Of a stretch of DNA of 64,000 nt, positions 33,643-49,200 are shown one piece after another. The notes under the pieces were generated by a model. The model saw nothing but the letters and a program-made list of their open reading frames with translations. It was not told where the DNA came from and searched no databases. Origin of the DNA: Paraspadella gotoi (taxonomy: Eukaryota; Chaetognatha); contig CM119267.1 of the NCBI GenBank assembly GCA_051294375.1, positions 3,097,344 through 3,161,343 of the forward strand, given 5' to 3'. Within the stretch, counting starts at the first letter, position 1, and each line of letters opens with the position of its first letter. The position numbers and the translations under genes are program-made.

Positions 33643-35556
33643 ATGGCGGCGGAGTTGGCGGTCAACTCCGATGAAGAATCAACCATTTCCGAAGTTCAGA
33701 TCAGACAGGTGCGGGCTGGTGCGGACGTGAGGATTAAAATGTGGATGTGAACGATGATAATGTGGTGAATGAATGAATTATGAATCTAGGGAGTGGGACA
33801 TAAAGTTAGAGTATACCATTGAAACGGTTCATAAAAAAATTATAACAACTCTTTGATAGCGAAGCCGGGTGCTCCGGAAATTATTAATCATTCATAACAA
33901 GATTGCGAGAGAGCTTAAAAGCTTGCAGGGTCCTTGCAGAAAATGTTGTAGCTTTAGCGAACTGGCGACAAAACGAGAAACGTCCTAAAACGAGGTGAAA
34001 CATCTTTAACAGTCATGTTATCATGTCATCATGTTATCTTGTCAGAAGGATGAAGGCCTTAACCAACCATTGTCAAAGTCGGGGGGCAAGATAGCTTATT
34101 TATTGAATGAATAAATAAATAAGTTGTACTAATTTCATATATATGGATTTACACTATAACCAAAACCTGTCGAGACGTGTTGAAGTCAAAGTCACTATAT
34201 TTTTACCCCGGGGGGCCCTCATCCTCTTTCCCTTCCCACCCGCCCCCCCCCGAAACGAAAACCTCTTTTCTCCCCCCCCCTCAGGTGAAGATCGCGATCC
34301 TCGGCGCCCCAGGCGTCGGAAAGTCTTCGCTCGTTCAACAGTTTCTCTTTAACCAGTGGAGCCCGGATTACGTGTCGACCAAGGACAGACATTTCTATTA
34401 TCCTTCAGGTATGAATTATTACTAATTTGAATTCGATTACTTACTGATTAAAAATTATATTTGAACGGTAAGAGAGAGAAAGGCGGAAAGGGGCGATTTA
34501 TGACCAGTTAATAGTTAAGATCTACAAAATAAAGGAGGTATATACATTATACAATTAGTTAAGATATCAGACTTCGCTCTCAGACTACGCTCTTGCAACA
34601 ATAGGGCGCCGAAAAGCGAATCATTTTTGCAACAGTAAAACGATGAAATTCCAGCCACTTTTGCAACAGTAAGGCACGGAAAATAGAACCATTTTTGCAA
34701 CAGTAAGACGCAGCAAATCGAAACTACTTTTGCAATAGTAAGGCCATCTATAAAAAAATCCTTCCCGCCATCATAAATGTTTCAGTCTAAAAATAAAAAT
34801 TGATTCGATATAAATGAATGAATGAAATAGAAATAGAATCAAATCGATTTTCTGTTTTGATTTTAATTAATTTAATTATTTAATTAATTTAATTATTAAT
34901 TATTTAATTAAGAACCAAAAACGTATAATATCTATACAAAATTCTTATAAAGCTTGAAAAGTTAAATGAAAGTTAGTACTACAATTTTTTCAAATTTTGA
35001 CAATAAATTGGTTAAAAATAGAAAAAACCTTAAATAATCATCATCATCATCATCATTGGCTGAATTTTATAGTTTTTTAAAATTTTCATTAATAAAACAA
35101 AAAAATTTTAAAAAGTTGAATTAATAACCTTTATCTAACTTTTAAAGCTTCCGTGCGCTTATCGATAAGCTATATTTAAAAAAATTATTTTCATTTTCAT
35201 ATTCTCTAACAGTCACTTAACCATTATTTATTTGAGCGAACTTCTAGTTTTCAACCTGTTCCGGCCTACTCTCCCCTTGTCTATCCTTCTCTCTATCCAT
35301 CCTCTATGCTCCTTTCTATCCATCCTCTCTACTCCAATAAAGACCTCAGCCCCGGCCTGTGTACCGACCCTCGACTCTCTCGAGGATAACCTCCCGACTC
35401 GTAACCGCGTTGACCGCGCCACTCCGTTGCCGGCAATTTGCAATAACCTCCGCCAACTGCCGATAACGCCGTCCGGTTTATTGCGTTTTTTCCGTTAAAA
35501 CCGCTCAATTTACGGGGGAGAGAGAGAGACCAGAGTGAGAGAGAGAGAGAGAGAGA

Positions 35557-35633
<77 letters not shown>

Positions 35634-37456
35634 CGTTCGGGTGAGATTGAGAGGGAGTGAACCAAGATGGAGAGGAGGGCTAACCCGGATATAAAAATGG
35701 GGCAAACCCGGATGTGAGCGACAAAAATATCCGCGTTGTTCGCTTTTTTTTTTTAGTTGCGCCGCGAGTACTCGCGGAGCAACTCTATAAGTCACTTTTC
35801 GGTCGGTCGGTCCGTCGGTCGGTATGTCTGTCCGTCGGTCTGTCCCACTTACATTAAAAACGCTTATAACTTGCCGATAGTTTGTTGCTCATTTGTTAAA
35901 AATCAAATCTAAGCAACTACTGGCGCCGCCTTTTGTTTTTAAAGAAATCTTATAAACTATAAAGAATAAATGATATGATAAGTAAAAAGAAAAGTAATGC
36001 GGCGCAAAACCTTGGAATAACCGTTCCTTGTTTTTTAAATTATCGCGCGTTAGATCGAGTTACGATGGCGAAAAAAACGCGCGCGCCGTGTTTACTAACG
36101 GCCGGCCTCTCCATCCAGTATTACAAGGAGGGGAGGAAGTCGTTTCAAAGTCATTTCTAGTGCGTCACGTGACCTAAACCGTCACGTGACCCTGACCCCT
36201 TTTTCTGTCCCGTGACTTCGGCCCGATCATCTTTCGTTAGGGTTACTTGGGCAGTGGATTGACGCTAATGGTCAGGTGACTAAGGCCGTCACGTGACGCC
36301 TTTTTCAGTCACGTGACCATTAAACCCCCATTTCCATCACGTGACCTCGTCTCTCCGGATGACTTGAGATCGGAATCCGAATGACCTTTTTATTTCTCGT
36401 CCATCGACTTGTCCGTCCGTCCGTCCGGTTCATTCGCTTCTTCTTCTTTTTCATCTCCTTTTCTTCTTCCGCGATCTCCTTCCCTTTTAATTTTCATGTG
36501 TCTCCTTCCCCGATCTCCTTTTTCCATATTTCTTCTCCTCTTCCTTCACCCCAGTCGACATTCTACTTACCCCCCTTTTCTTTCCTCCCATCCCCCGTCC
36601 TTTCCTCGTTTGTTTCCTTTCCTCCTTTAATCCTTCCTCCCTTCCTCCTTCCTTTCCTCCTTTTCGCACCTCTTTTTTTAATTCCTTTCCTTCCTTTCCT
36701 TCCTTTCCTTCCTTTCCTTCCTTTCCCTTCCTTCTCCTCCCTTTCCTCCTCCGTTTCTCCTTCCTCTTTCCTTCTTTCTTCCTTCCTCCTTTCCTCCTTT
36801 CTCTTTCCTTCCTTTCTCCTTCCTCTTCCCCTTTCATTACTCCTTTCCTCATTCCTTTCCTTCCTTTCCTTCCTTTCCTCTTTCCTCTTTCTCCCTTTCA
36901 TTACTCCCATTCCTCATTCCTTCCTTCCTTTCCTTCCTTTCCTTCCTTTCCTTCTTTCCTCCTTCCTCTTTCCTCCTTTCATTACTCCTTTCCCTCATTC
37001 CTTTCCTTCCTTTCCTTCCTTTCCTTTCCTTTCCTTCCTTTCCTTCCTTTCCTCTCATCTCTTCCTCCACACATCTCCATCTCCTTCAAACCAATCCCTC
37101 CACTTTTCTTTCTTCTCTTTCCTTCTTTTCTTTTTTTTTTTTGACCTTGGATCTTTCTTTATTTCCCCTCCGCGATTTCTTCAATTTTTTTCGTGTCTTC
37201 TCTCCATTCATCTTCCTTTTCTTATTTCTTTTTTTTTTTCCGGTTTTTTTTGATTTCTCCCCCCCAATCCCCCCCACTCTCCTCTCCCTCACCCCCCCCC
37301 TTACTGTCCATCCTTTATATTGTTCGCCTCTACTGTGGCGGCCTCCCGAGGGAGAAAAAACTTTTATTTCTGGTTCGATTCTCTTTCGACAAAAAGAAAC
37401 ATCGATTCCCCCGCGGATGTGATTGTCGACGACTTTCTCCTTTTTTTATTTTCTCA

Positions 37457-37516
<60 letters not shown>

Positions 37517-37961
37517 GGAGAGAGAGAAGAGAGAATCCACACTTATCCATATCCGACATGTCGAAATCACTTGATAATAAGTCGACTTTAATTATTGCGT
37601 AAAGTATGTAGCATCGGTGGTTCAGTGGTAGATGCTCGCCTGCCACGCGGGCGGCCCGGGTTCGATTCCCGGCCGATGCATTTTTATAAAGTGCTTTAGG
37701 AGTCTAGTATGCTGAAATCCGTATGAATTTTAACTTTTGGCAAAATTTCAGCATTTTCGAAAGACTAAATAGGAAAATTTTAAGGTAAAAAAGAGAGACT
37801 TAAAATCTCTTTACTTTTTTGACTCACGCGCTTTTCACTCGTCTCACTGGCTCCAGTGAAATTTCTTAAGGAGCAAACAAATCTCTTTCTCTCTCTCTCT
37901 CTCTACTCATCTCTACATCTCAGGCCAGAGACATTTTCCTTCAGTTTTCTTTCTCTCTCGT

Positions 37962-37992
<31 letters not shown>

Positions 37993-37994
37993 TC

Positions 37995-38038
<44 letters not shown>

Positions 38039-38337
38039 GCCAAAGACATTTTTTCTCCCCGAATTTACTAAGAAATGGAAACCTCATTTCGTCCCTCCAT
38101 CCATCTTTCCATATTTTTTAATACCCATTTTTTTGAAATAAAAACCGATTTTCTCCCAAATTAGGACCCAGAGCGAAATGCGAGAAATGCATTAGCCTTG
38201 GAATGGGTCGGCAGAGAGAGAGAGAGGAGAGGAGGAGAGAGAGAGGAGAGAGAGACGAGAGAGAAGAAAGAAGAGAGAGAAGAGATGAGAAGGAGAGACG
38301 AGAGAGAGGCAGAGAGAGGAGAGAGAGGGAGGACGAG

Positions 38338-38378
<41 letters not shown>

Positions 38379-39173
38379 AAGAGAGAGAGAGAGAGAGAGA
38401 GTGCCTAATTTAAAGGAAGAAAGGACACTTGACTTTAAGATTAACGTCGCCAGTGGGATTTCTTCTCATGAGGATTCCAATGTGATATTCCTGTCAACGA
38501 CAATATATGCGATTTTATTCGAGCAAGGTTGATTCAGTACAATCATCATCAACAAACAAACATGTCAACGACAATGTCAACGACAATGACATCTCTTTGA
38601 ATTCACCTCTCAAATAATGTTTACAACTCAAGAGAGTTCACTTTTTTCCTTTCCCATTAACCAGAACCGCTTTAAAAAGAAAGACACATTCACGAATTCT
38701 TTTTTTTCTTCTCTTCCTCCTTAAAAATTGTGAAAATGTTCCATTTCATTCCATTCCATCTCTGTCTTTTTTTCCTTCACCGATTGAATGTAAAAGAGCA
38801 ATCAAGTTAAGGTTTCAAAGAATCAAAAGTGAACTTGTCAAACTCATTAACCCAATTAGTTCAATTTACAACATGAAAGTTGAGCGCGTGGGGATAGAAT
38901 CGGGAATCGCGGGGATAGAATCGGGGATCGCGGGGATAGAATCGGGGATCGCGGGGATCTCAAGGGACCTCGTCGCGAAGGGTCATTACCACGTCGAAAA
39001 TTGTCGTGATGCCATCGAAATTCGTCGTGATTCCATTATTTCCTTTTTTTCTTGCTTCTGTGATCTTTCTGTATTTTTTTTTCTCTCTCTTCATTTTTCT
39101 TGGTTCCATTTTTATTTTTTATTTTTCCGTTCCTTTTTTTTCTTTTTTCTTTTTTCTTTTTTCTTTTTTTTCA

Positions 39174-39204
<31 letters not shown>

Positions 39205-40124
39205 CCATCGTCAAAAATCCCCCTAAGAAAGTGAGAGAATCACAGTGAGAGAATCACTTTTTTTCCTCCAAAAGGCGATAAATTCATCTTTTCTTTTCCT
39301 CCATCGATTTTCTCCTTTTCTTTTTCTCATTCATATATTTATGTGAAATTGGTACAACCAATATAAAAATTATCCATTCATTTAATAAATAAGCTATCTT
39401 GCCCCTGACTTTGGACAGGCTTTGGAGGTTTAAAGCCTCCATCACTCTTACAAGATAAAGATATAGCAGATCCCTGCAAGCTTTCAATCAAGACTCTCTC
39501 ACAGTCTCGTTTATTCACTCCCACAGTACCTGACTTCCCTATCAATATATAATTATAATTTATATGTTGGTTTAAGGCGTTAAGGGTTAACCCTAAGTAA
39601 TCAGCAAAGTGTGTTGCGTCCACAAAAGTCCCTTTCAACTCATCTTCAGTCGAACTCCAGCATTCGCGTTTTCCAATTGCAAGCGTGATACGACATCCGT
39701 ACCTAATGTACTTAACCACGCGCCAGCGTAGGTTAACCTTGAAACAAATAGGATACACGAGTACAAACGGGACGAACACCTAAAGTGTTGTGTTTTTACC
39801 GGCGCCCTTCCAGTTTTTGCCCCCCCCCCTAAAAAAAACAAGGATAAAAAATGTAGAATGGGTGACGCCTCGCCTTGAGGGGAACGATGAGGCTAAACTC
39901 ACCTTTTATGAGCTGTTTAGTCGAACAATCACCAGGGGAAACAACAACTAAAGGAAGGAAAGCTTATTTTATATATAGTTTAAATTTAAAAACTGAACAT
40001 ATCGATCCGAGCTGGTAGAATTAAGAAATTTTTTTTTTGGGCTCTATATTCAAAAAGCGCCCTATTTTTGTTCCTTAATCAATGAACATAATTTTAACCC
40101 TAATCCTAATTCCTAGGAATTAGA

Positions 40125-40211
<87 letters not shown>

Positions 40212-43200
40212 TTCACCAGAAATTCACGAGTTTTTTAAAACGATTTCCTTTTGTTTTTCTCCCGATTCTTACGTTTTTTTTCATGACGCCTTCTTCTTTT
40301 GTTTTTGTTTTGTTTTTGTTTTTGTTGTTTTCGTAGATTCGACGATAACGACGACGACGACGACGACAACCCAGACAAGCGCCCTCACTGTCGTCTGTCA
40401 ACACGTTATAAAACGTCGTAAATGCGTTATTGTTTGTTTGTCGCGTTGACGTTCGTTAATTTTCGTCATCGTCGTCGTCGTCGTCGTCGTTTGCCCGCTC
40501 GCCCGTTTGCAGATGGACTTTTTCATTTCTTTTCGTTTGCTGCTTTTGTCTCTTGATCTATGGTCAGTCGGGGTTGCGAAGCCCTTTTCCCCCTTTTTTC
40601 TCCATTTTCCCCCATTTTTCTCCATTTTCCCCTTTTTTTCTCCATTTTTCAATTTTTTCTCTTTTTTTTCAGTTTTTATTTTTTCCTCCATTTTCTTCAT
40701 TTGCCCTTTATCCTTTTTTTTTCATTTTTTCCATTTTTTCCATTTTTCTTTTTGGTCCATTTTCCCATTTTTCTTTTTTTTTTTGCATCGGGGCCTAAAA
40801 ACTGTTTTCATTTTCCCGAAGTGGTCTTGAGGCCAAATCCTCCGCTCAGTTTTGCTGGACGCCGCAAAAAAAACAAAAAAAACAACAAAACCGTTAAACT
40901 GACGGAAATATGAATGGAAATTCCTGCGACAAAATTATGGGCCGTTTGAGCAAAAGTGGCAGAGATTCCTCATTTATGAGAAATAGTTGTAACTAGTTAT
41001 AACTAGTTTAACGCTAGTGTGAAAGAGTAAGCATTATGTCCCTCTAAGCTTCTAAACCCTAACTCATTCAAAAATGCATTCAGCACCCCAGCTGCCCCAG
41101 TTTCATTTTATTTTCATAATGAACTAAATTTCACATACTATTTGCTTTAGAGCAACTAAAAAATTGATTTTCGTCCGAAATGAAAAGGATTGAATGACCA
41201 ACGGGAGTTAGATGGCAATGATTTATTATTTTTCCACCCTTGATGAAACATAGTTTCGAATGACAACGCCGGTCCACCTCAGTTTTTCCCCTGAATTTAG
41301 GAGAAAAAAAAAATTCTGGGCGGAAAAAAAAATTCTAAAGCTTGATGAACCTTCAAATCTTTGTAAATTTTATCACGTTTTTAAAGAACTTTCTATCTGC
41401 TAGTTGAACCAGGTATGGCAACAGCCGGGTTGCCTGGGATGGGGCACCTCACTGTTGGCTTTGAGGCCTCCCCCTAAACCACGCCTCCTGTCAATGGCGC
41501 GCTTGCCCTAGGACTGTGGATGGAACGCAACGCCTGGGATGGTGCGTTTCCCCTCTGAGCCAATGAGATTGGTTGAACGATGGTGGATGTGATGCAGTGT
41601 GAATAAACCGCCACACATGATTCATTTCCAAATCCCAAGAATTCTCGATGATTGTTTTTTTTTTTGTTTTTATCGATTAAAACAGGAAAAGAACATATTA
41701 ACCAGTGACCGTTAATCAACTTTTCGCAACTACAAGGGTCATACAAACATTGACACTAATTCACGACGCAACTTATAAAAAAAAAAAAATCCAAGATGGA
41801 GGCTTTCCTTCAATCGACGACGATCCACGGAATCGGCCGCGTGGCGTCGCTCGGCGACGGACTGACGCGAAATCAAAATCGTATCCGGCGTCTGATTTGG
41901 TCGGGCGTCGTCGTTGTCTCTTTCTTCTTCATGTTGGGGCAAATCTACTTCGCCGTCGACGATTACGCTCAGGTTTCAAGATGACGTCGATCTATGGCAA
42001 CGGAGGGACATGTGTGATGCCTGGGGTGTGAGGCATCTCCCGACAGCTGGCGCTCAGGGCTTTGGACCTGCAGCGACCAACCCATGTCACTTGTGTTGAT
42101 GCCGACACCATCACACTTTAACCAGCGCGACCGTGAGGGGATTGAACCCGGAACTCACGGTTGGTGAACGAGTACTTAGCTGCCCAAGCCAATGGGACGA
42201 GCTGAGTTTTACCAAGCGATACGGGAGGCGAATTTAGGATTTGCCATAGATCCTCATTTTTAGATTTTAAGAAAGTTGAGGATTTGAAATGACCCGAGAG
42301 GAGAGAGGGTCGCCGTGTCTCTCTGTAGGTGATAGCCTCCCCCCATTTATAGAGTGCCCAGTGGGTCTGGGAGATTTTCCGGAACTTTCCGGAACTTTGG
42401 ATCCGGCTTGTTACCAATTGTTTATCCGGCCCGTCACTCATTAGCAAGGACCGTTCCGACCAGGGCGAGAACTGAGGATCAATGGGTTTGGAGATGAAGC
42501 CCAGTGCGCTATTACGGCGAGTTGAAAGGCCAGGTGACCTTAAGACACGAAAAAAGAGAGGTTATGGCAACAGTCAGATTGCGTGTGATGCCCATTGGGA
42601 TGGGGGATCTCACTGTTGGCTTTGGGGGCTTCCGACCCTCAGTGACGCCTTAAGTCACTTGTCACTGGCGCGGTTACCCTAGGACGGTCTCGCTTTGCCA
42701 ACGCAGAGGGAAGTCGTTAGGACTGTGGATGGAACACAACGCCTGAGATGGTGTGTTCCCCCTCTGAGCTAATGGATTTGGCTGAATGGTGCATGTGAGG
42801 CGGTGTGAATATACCGCCACAAGGTACAGCACAAATACTCATTGATATGTCTCCTTAAATACAATAATTGTGATTAATAATGATGATTATATCGATTATT
42901 TCCCCACCCCTTTCCTGCACTTAAAACTCAGCACCGAGTCGCGACGCAATTCAGCGAAGAATCTCTAGAATTTCTTCCGATGCCGAGCGTTCTCATCGAC
43001 CGTCAATCTTTCTACAGTCGCGACTTTTACCATAAGTTTCGATCCAATTGTTCGTCATTTGAGGAATTCGACATCCGGGAATTTTGTCGCGCGCACAAGA
43101 ATCGAACCTTGGACGGATTTTTGGATTACGACTCACTAATGCGCGAGGCTGGCTGGTCCATCGCCAACCGAGCTCGCTTGTCCGCTTCCGATATTTTGCG

Positions 43201-46200
43201 CGGACCTTACATGAAGACCAGCGAGTGGGAAGATCACTTCGTCCTTCAAAGCGAGGCTCCCATTCGAGGAAATTCGATTGAATTCCGCTTAAAAAGTTTT
43301 TCGTCAAAATGTTTAGATCCTAGGACGTGCGAGAGTGTGAAAGCGATCATTTTTCCCCCGGGAAGAGAGTTGAAGCAAGATTCTCTTTATAGCGGAACTC
43401 GCGTCACCTTGTTTCCTTGGGAAGCGGTGGACGTTTCTTACGGTCATTTTGTATCCAAGTTTCTTCTCAAAAACTGCACTCGAGATTGGCCGCCGGCGAG
43501 GCTAATTAAATTCGGAAAATATTCGCAAAAAAAATGTCTGACGTTTTTGCCTTTTGAATTATCGCCACTTGTAGGCGGAGTTAAAAAATCGAACGAAAGC
43601 TATTGTCCACCCGATTGTGAAACATCTGGACCTAGGGGCTTGGACGTCTCGTACCGATACATACCGATCCATGTTCGGCATTCAAGGATAGCCAACTTGA
43701 CGATCAGGTACAGAACTCGCAGTCATCGAAAGTACGTAGAGGTCCTCATGTGTTCCTTAGCACAATTGATCGGTACGATCGGCGGACATCTCGGACTTTT
43801 CTTGGGAGTCTCGGTCATCGGAATTTTGGAGATTGTGGAGTTGGGGGTGTTCATGATCAATTCGGTCGTCCAGTTGGCGATGAAGAGATGCATCACGTGT
43901 GGGATGTTGAGAAGCGGGAAAGTGATATCTCTGAATCCAACTTAAAAAAAGAAACTGTTTTAATCTGAAAATTGGATTTTAAAAACACTTTTTTCGTTAT
44001 GATAATTAGATGGCAGAAAACAGTTGCGAATCTCATTAAATGAGGTTACGGTTTCACAAAACATTTTTTAAGTATAATTGTTTATTTTAATTTTTTGATT
44101 GTGAATGAGATTGAAAATTTAATGTTTTTGAATTGTTTTGAAATTTAGCATTGTTTTTTTTTCAATTTTTAATGGTTTTTTTTTCATTTTTCTTAGCTTT
44201 TTAAACTAAGAAGTATCAATGATGGATCTTTATAGAAAGTTTATTGCTATTTATTACTTTATCACATTGTCTCTGTAATTTAAACTGTGCACATAAAAAA
44301 GGTAATGAGAATTCCAATAAGCTTTTTTTTTTAAATTTCTAGAAATATAGTTTATAAGGGTAGATTGAGAACCAAGAGCAAGATAATGTACACGGAAATT
44401 ATAATTTTAAAATTTGAAGACCCGCAAGGACAATTATAATATAAAATTAAAGACATAAAAAATCCAGTAAAAAAAAAAAAAAGAGAGAAACAAAAAGTTA
44501 TGTTACTATGAGTCTTCTATGTTCAACATCCATTCTTCACCCTTTTTTTTGCCAAATATCTAAATCTTTTCTCTCATTATTTTTAATGATCGCCGTCGTT
44601 TCCTCTCTTTCTCTCCTTTTTTACCCCCCTACCCCTGTTCCCCACCCATGTTCCCCACCCCTCTCCCATCGTATCGACCGTTCTCCGATGTCACTCTTGT
44701 TCATCAACTTTTTTTATGTTCAACACTTTTTTTTTAGTCGCGAGTAAACGCGACTCTATAACTCGCTTTTCTGTCTGTCAGTCATAGCGTTACAAAAACA
44801 AGCTAAAAATTAATAAAATTAATAAAAACCAAAGTCTAAGGGAAAAATATTTTTGCATCTAAATCAAGTACGTATATTTTTCGAGCTCGAACGACTAGGC
44901 AAAAAATAATAAATTATTAATTATTAGCTATTTCTAAAGAGAGGTCTCCACATTATATTATAGTCATAATTTATTATACGATTGAAACGTCTCTTCGCTA
45001 TTAAATGCTGTGGCTCCAGCTGTCACCTTTGCAGCAACATTTGCTACGGCCAATGCGAAGACCTTTGCTGCAACTTTTGCTACTTCTCATTTATTTTTGC
45101 GGCGAAGGACAGAAAGGCGATTGCTAATATTTAATCCGTCAAGTCACGTAGTCGGTGAGTCTCAAATAACCTTTACGCTCTTTTTTTTAATAAATAATAA
45201 AAGTTATGAGGACGTATAATAGACGTGAGACAAAGCGTGAATTGATTAATCACAATTCGATCGGTCAATTAAAATCTAATGCCTTCTGAATTAACCGCTT
45301 TGTACTATACCGTAATAAATTATACAAACTAAATAAAAAAAAAATTAAACCTATCGCCAAATGAAAATTATTATTCCCCGCTCGAATTTTATGATCCGAG
45401 GGAGAGAGGTAATTTTTACAATGGCTTATCGGACATTTAAAGTCCCCGTTTGACGGCCTATCACGGCGTATCACCCCGGAAGACCGAGCGATTACTCCAT
45501 CGATAAACTCGCGTCGCTCAGATGTTTTTCCCGTTCGCTCCTCGCGCCCTCTTTCCCCCATCCACGCCATCCTCGCTTGGCGCCAGGATCTCCATATAAA
45601 AATTCGCGGGGCGCCGTCGTTGCCATAACGACGAATGGTTTCCGGCGCCGCAAATGCAATCCCGTTTTTCCCGGCGCGGCCGTCGAATCGTTTTCATTTG
45701 GCAGCGCTCTCGCCCTCGCTCTCTCTCTCTCGCCCTCGCTCTCGCTCTCGCTCTCGCCCTCGCTCTCTCTCGCCCTCGCCCTCGCTCATCGTCGTGTTAT
45801 TCATGTTTGAAAGTTGATACTGAAGAGACAGTAATTATTGTTATGAGTTAGTGACAGAACCGTTCAATATAAGCAGTCCCTGAGCTTCGGATCAGGCTGT
45901 AACACCGTGTTACAGGCGCGTTAAGCGCCCCGTCCCTCTTAACTGCCAGACGACCACCGGGCTAACCACCGGGCTAGAACCCCGGACCTTTGGGTTGGGA
46001 GGCGAATGACTTGCCTCCGGCACCAATGGCCGCTGATGAACGGTTGGTGGATTTTAGTCCACCATAATACCAATCGTATTAATATCGTGACAACATAAGA
46101 GAGGTTTTTTTTGCTTGTGAATTACTTATCATTTATCAAAATCATTCAAAAATAATTATGATCATTGACATTGCTGTGAACTCCATTTGCTGTGAATTCC

Positions 46201-49200
46201 ATTTCATTCGTCGTCTTCACGGCGTCGATTCGATCGTTATAGTCGACCCGCAATCCAGGAAACGATTTCCGTTCGACTCGATCGTTAAGGTTTTATCAAA
46301 TCGCGAGGGGTTTAAAAAGATTTTAGATTAAAAAAAGATAAAAATATTAATAAAAGGTTAAAAAGAATTTTAAAAAATCATTTCTTAACTTCTTCTTAGC
46401 GCAAGTACTCTTTTTGAAATATGTAAATGAACGAATTTACTCTCAACTTTATAATAATTTTAATCGAGCGTTAAAAATAATAGTTAATTTTTTGTCTAAT
46501 TCTCAATTCATTTTTGAATTTTCTATCTCCTTTCCAGTCATAATCAACGATCATCTTTACGAACTGAAACTCATCGACGTTCCCCCTATACCGTTCTTCC
46601 CTCCTGACACTCTCGCCGGTAATTATAAACGATACATTATTAAACTATAAGTATGATTATTTAAATCGCTTATAACTCCTGACACTCTCGCCGGTAATTA
46701 TAAACGATACATTATTAAACTATAAGTATGATTATTTAAATCGCTTATAACTCCTGACACTCTCGCCGGTAATTATAAACGATACATTATTAAACTATAA
46801 GTATGATTATTTAAATCACTTATAACTCCTGACACTTTTGCTGGTAATTATAAACGATACATTATTAAACTATAAGTATGATNNNNNNNNNNNNNNNNNN
46901 NNNNNNNNNNNNNNNNNNNNNNNNNNNNNNNNNNNNNNNNNNNNNNNNNNNNNNNNNNNNNNNNNNNNNNNNNNNNNNNNNNNNNNNNNNNNNNNNNNNN
47001 NNNNNNNNNNNNNNNNNNNNNNNNNNNNNNNNNNNNNNNNNNNNNNNNNNNNNNNNNNNNNNNNNNNNNNNNNNNNNNNNNNNNNNNNNNNNNNNNNNNN
47101 NNNNNNNNNNNNNNNNNNNNNNNNNNNNNNNNNNNNNNNNNNNNNNNNNNNNNNNNNNNNNNNNNNNNNNNNNNNNNNNNNNNNNNNNNNNNNNNNNNNN
47201 NNNNNNNNNNNNNNNNNNNNNNNNNNNNNNNNNNNNNNNNNNNNNNNNNNNNNNNNNNNNNNNNNNNNNNNNNNNNNNNNNNNNNNNNNNNNNNNNNNNN
47301 NNNNNNNNNNNNNNNNNNNNNNNNNNNNNNNNNNNNNNNNNNNNNNNNNNNNNNNNNNNNNNNNNNNNNNNNNNNNNNNNNNNGGAGAGAAGATTTCCCT
47401 TTTGTATTCAAACTTTCGTGCGCTAAGAGTGGCGACCTTCGGTCGGGAGCTACTGAGAGCTCAGCACTAGGCTTCCACACTGACGACAGCGAGATACATG
47501 CGCGTAGCGGATGACGCGTAGTAGCGCGGGTGAACACTTCCAGTACACGGAAGCTGCGCTGAGCGAGAATCGAACAACGAGTCGAGGGAATCACTCCGCC
47601 GACAATTGCCACGGAACGTATCACTGTCAGGATGCGCGGGACAAATCCCAAACACGTGCACGTGAACGACCGCGTGCCGCCTGAAGAGAGCAGGAATTCC
47701 GAGGTGAGGAAAGGGGGAGAAAAAGGTAAGTGACCGGTCAAGGATTGGTCAGTGACCGGTCAGGGATGGAAGGGAGAGGAAAGTGACAAAAGGAATTCCG
47801 TAAGAAGACTAGAGGAAAAATGTGGAATTGACGTTAATTTACCAATTTCTCTTTCTTATTACTCCAATATAAAATCTGTATTGCCCTTACAGATATTGAC
47901 ATGGAAACTCTCTGTGACCCTTTAAAACGCTAATAAGTAATGAGCGTAACCCCTTGAGATCTGATCATGAACGCATGTTTGAGGAAATTTTATCTAATAA
48001 TCCATTAAAAATTAAATTAAAATGTATGTATCGACGTCAAAAAGAAAGAGTCCTCGAACTTTCCATTTCAAATCGGGAAAGTGCTAGCTTAAAAAAAGTC
48101 TCTATCGATTTCGGTTAAACTTAAACACTTAAAGCCAAGTCATGTTAGTGAACCGCGTTAGGTCAGAAGTTTTTTACGATAGGTTTTGTGATTTTAAAAT
48201 TTAATTAGAATTTCATTTTTTAAATCTTTTTTTTCAAACAACTTTATTGATTTGGTTTGAAAAGAAAAGAAAAATTAACACCGGATAAACAACAAATTTA
48301 ATTAAAAATTACAATTGAATACAAATAGTACTACAAATTACAAAATATTAATGATAGACGAGCTTAACATGATTAATTACAATGATCAAAGGCGAAGCAC
48401 ACTAGTCGTTGTAGCCACTGGTTTTCTCTCTTTTTTCTCGACAAAAGGCGTTCGTCTTTATGTCCTCATCTCGTGAAACTCAACGTTGTCGTGAACGTCG
48501 TCGTAAACGTCGTCGTAAAGCGGCGACCATGAGGAAATAATTGGGTAAACAAGTTTAGGAATGTCGCCGACAAATAGCGAATGTCCTAGAAGAATTTAAA
48601 ATGGCGCTGGCAAATGGTAAACGACGAATGGCGCCGGCAAATGGTAAACGACGAATGGCGCTGGCAAATGAGGAATGACTTTGAAGAATTGTGAATTGTA
48701 CTGGCAAATGGTAAACGACCTTAAAGAATTGTGAATGGCGCTGGCAAATGAGGAATGACCTTGATGAATTGTGAATAATATTGGCAAATGACCTTTTAGA
48801 GTAAAATTGCAATGGCAAATTCTAAATAATAGGCAAAATTTTACTTTCGCCGACTGGGGTTTTGTCGTCTTTTTTAAAAGTAATTAAAAATATTTATTTT
48901 AAAAAAATATATAAATAAAAATGATTATTTAATAGCCCTAACCCTAAACCCTTTTAACCTTAACTACACTTAACCCTAAACCACCCCTAAACCACCTTTA
49001 ACCCTAACCCTTAACCCCTAACCCCAAATAAACCTCTAATACTATAGNNNNNNNNNNGTATGATTATTTAAATTGCTTATAACTCCTGACACTCTCGCCA
49101 GTAATTATAAACGATATATTATTAAACTATAAGTATGATTATTTAAATCGCTTATAACTCCTGACACTCGCCGGTAATTATAAACGATACATTATTAAAC

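Noticed and set aside
36381-37253. 290-aa plus-strand hydrophobic frame
   Set aside because: Low-complexity TTCC tract, not a membrane protein.
46838-47741. Frames spanning the N gap
   Set aside because: Most of their length is N; the visible part is the corrupted exon 4 block.
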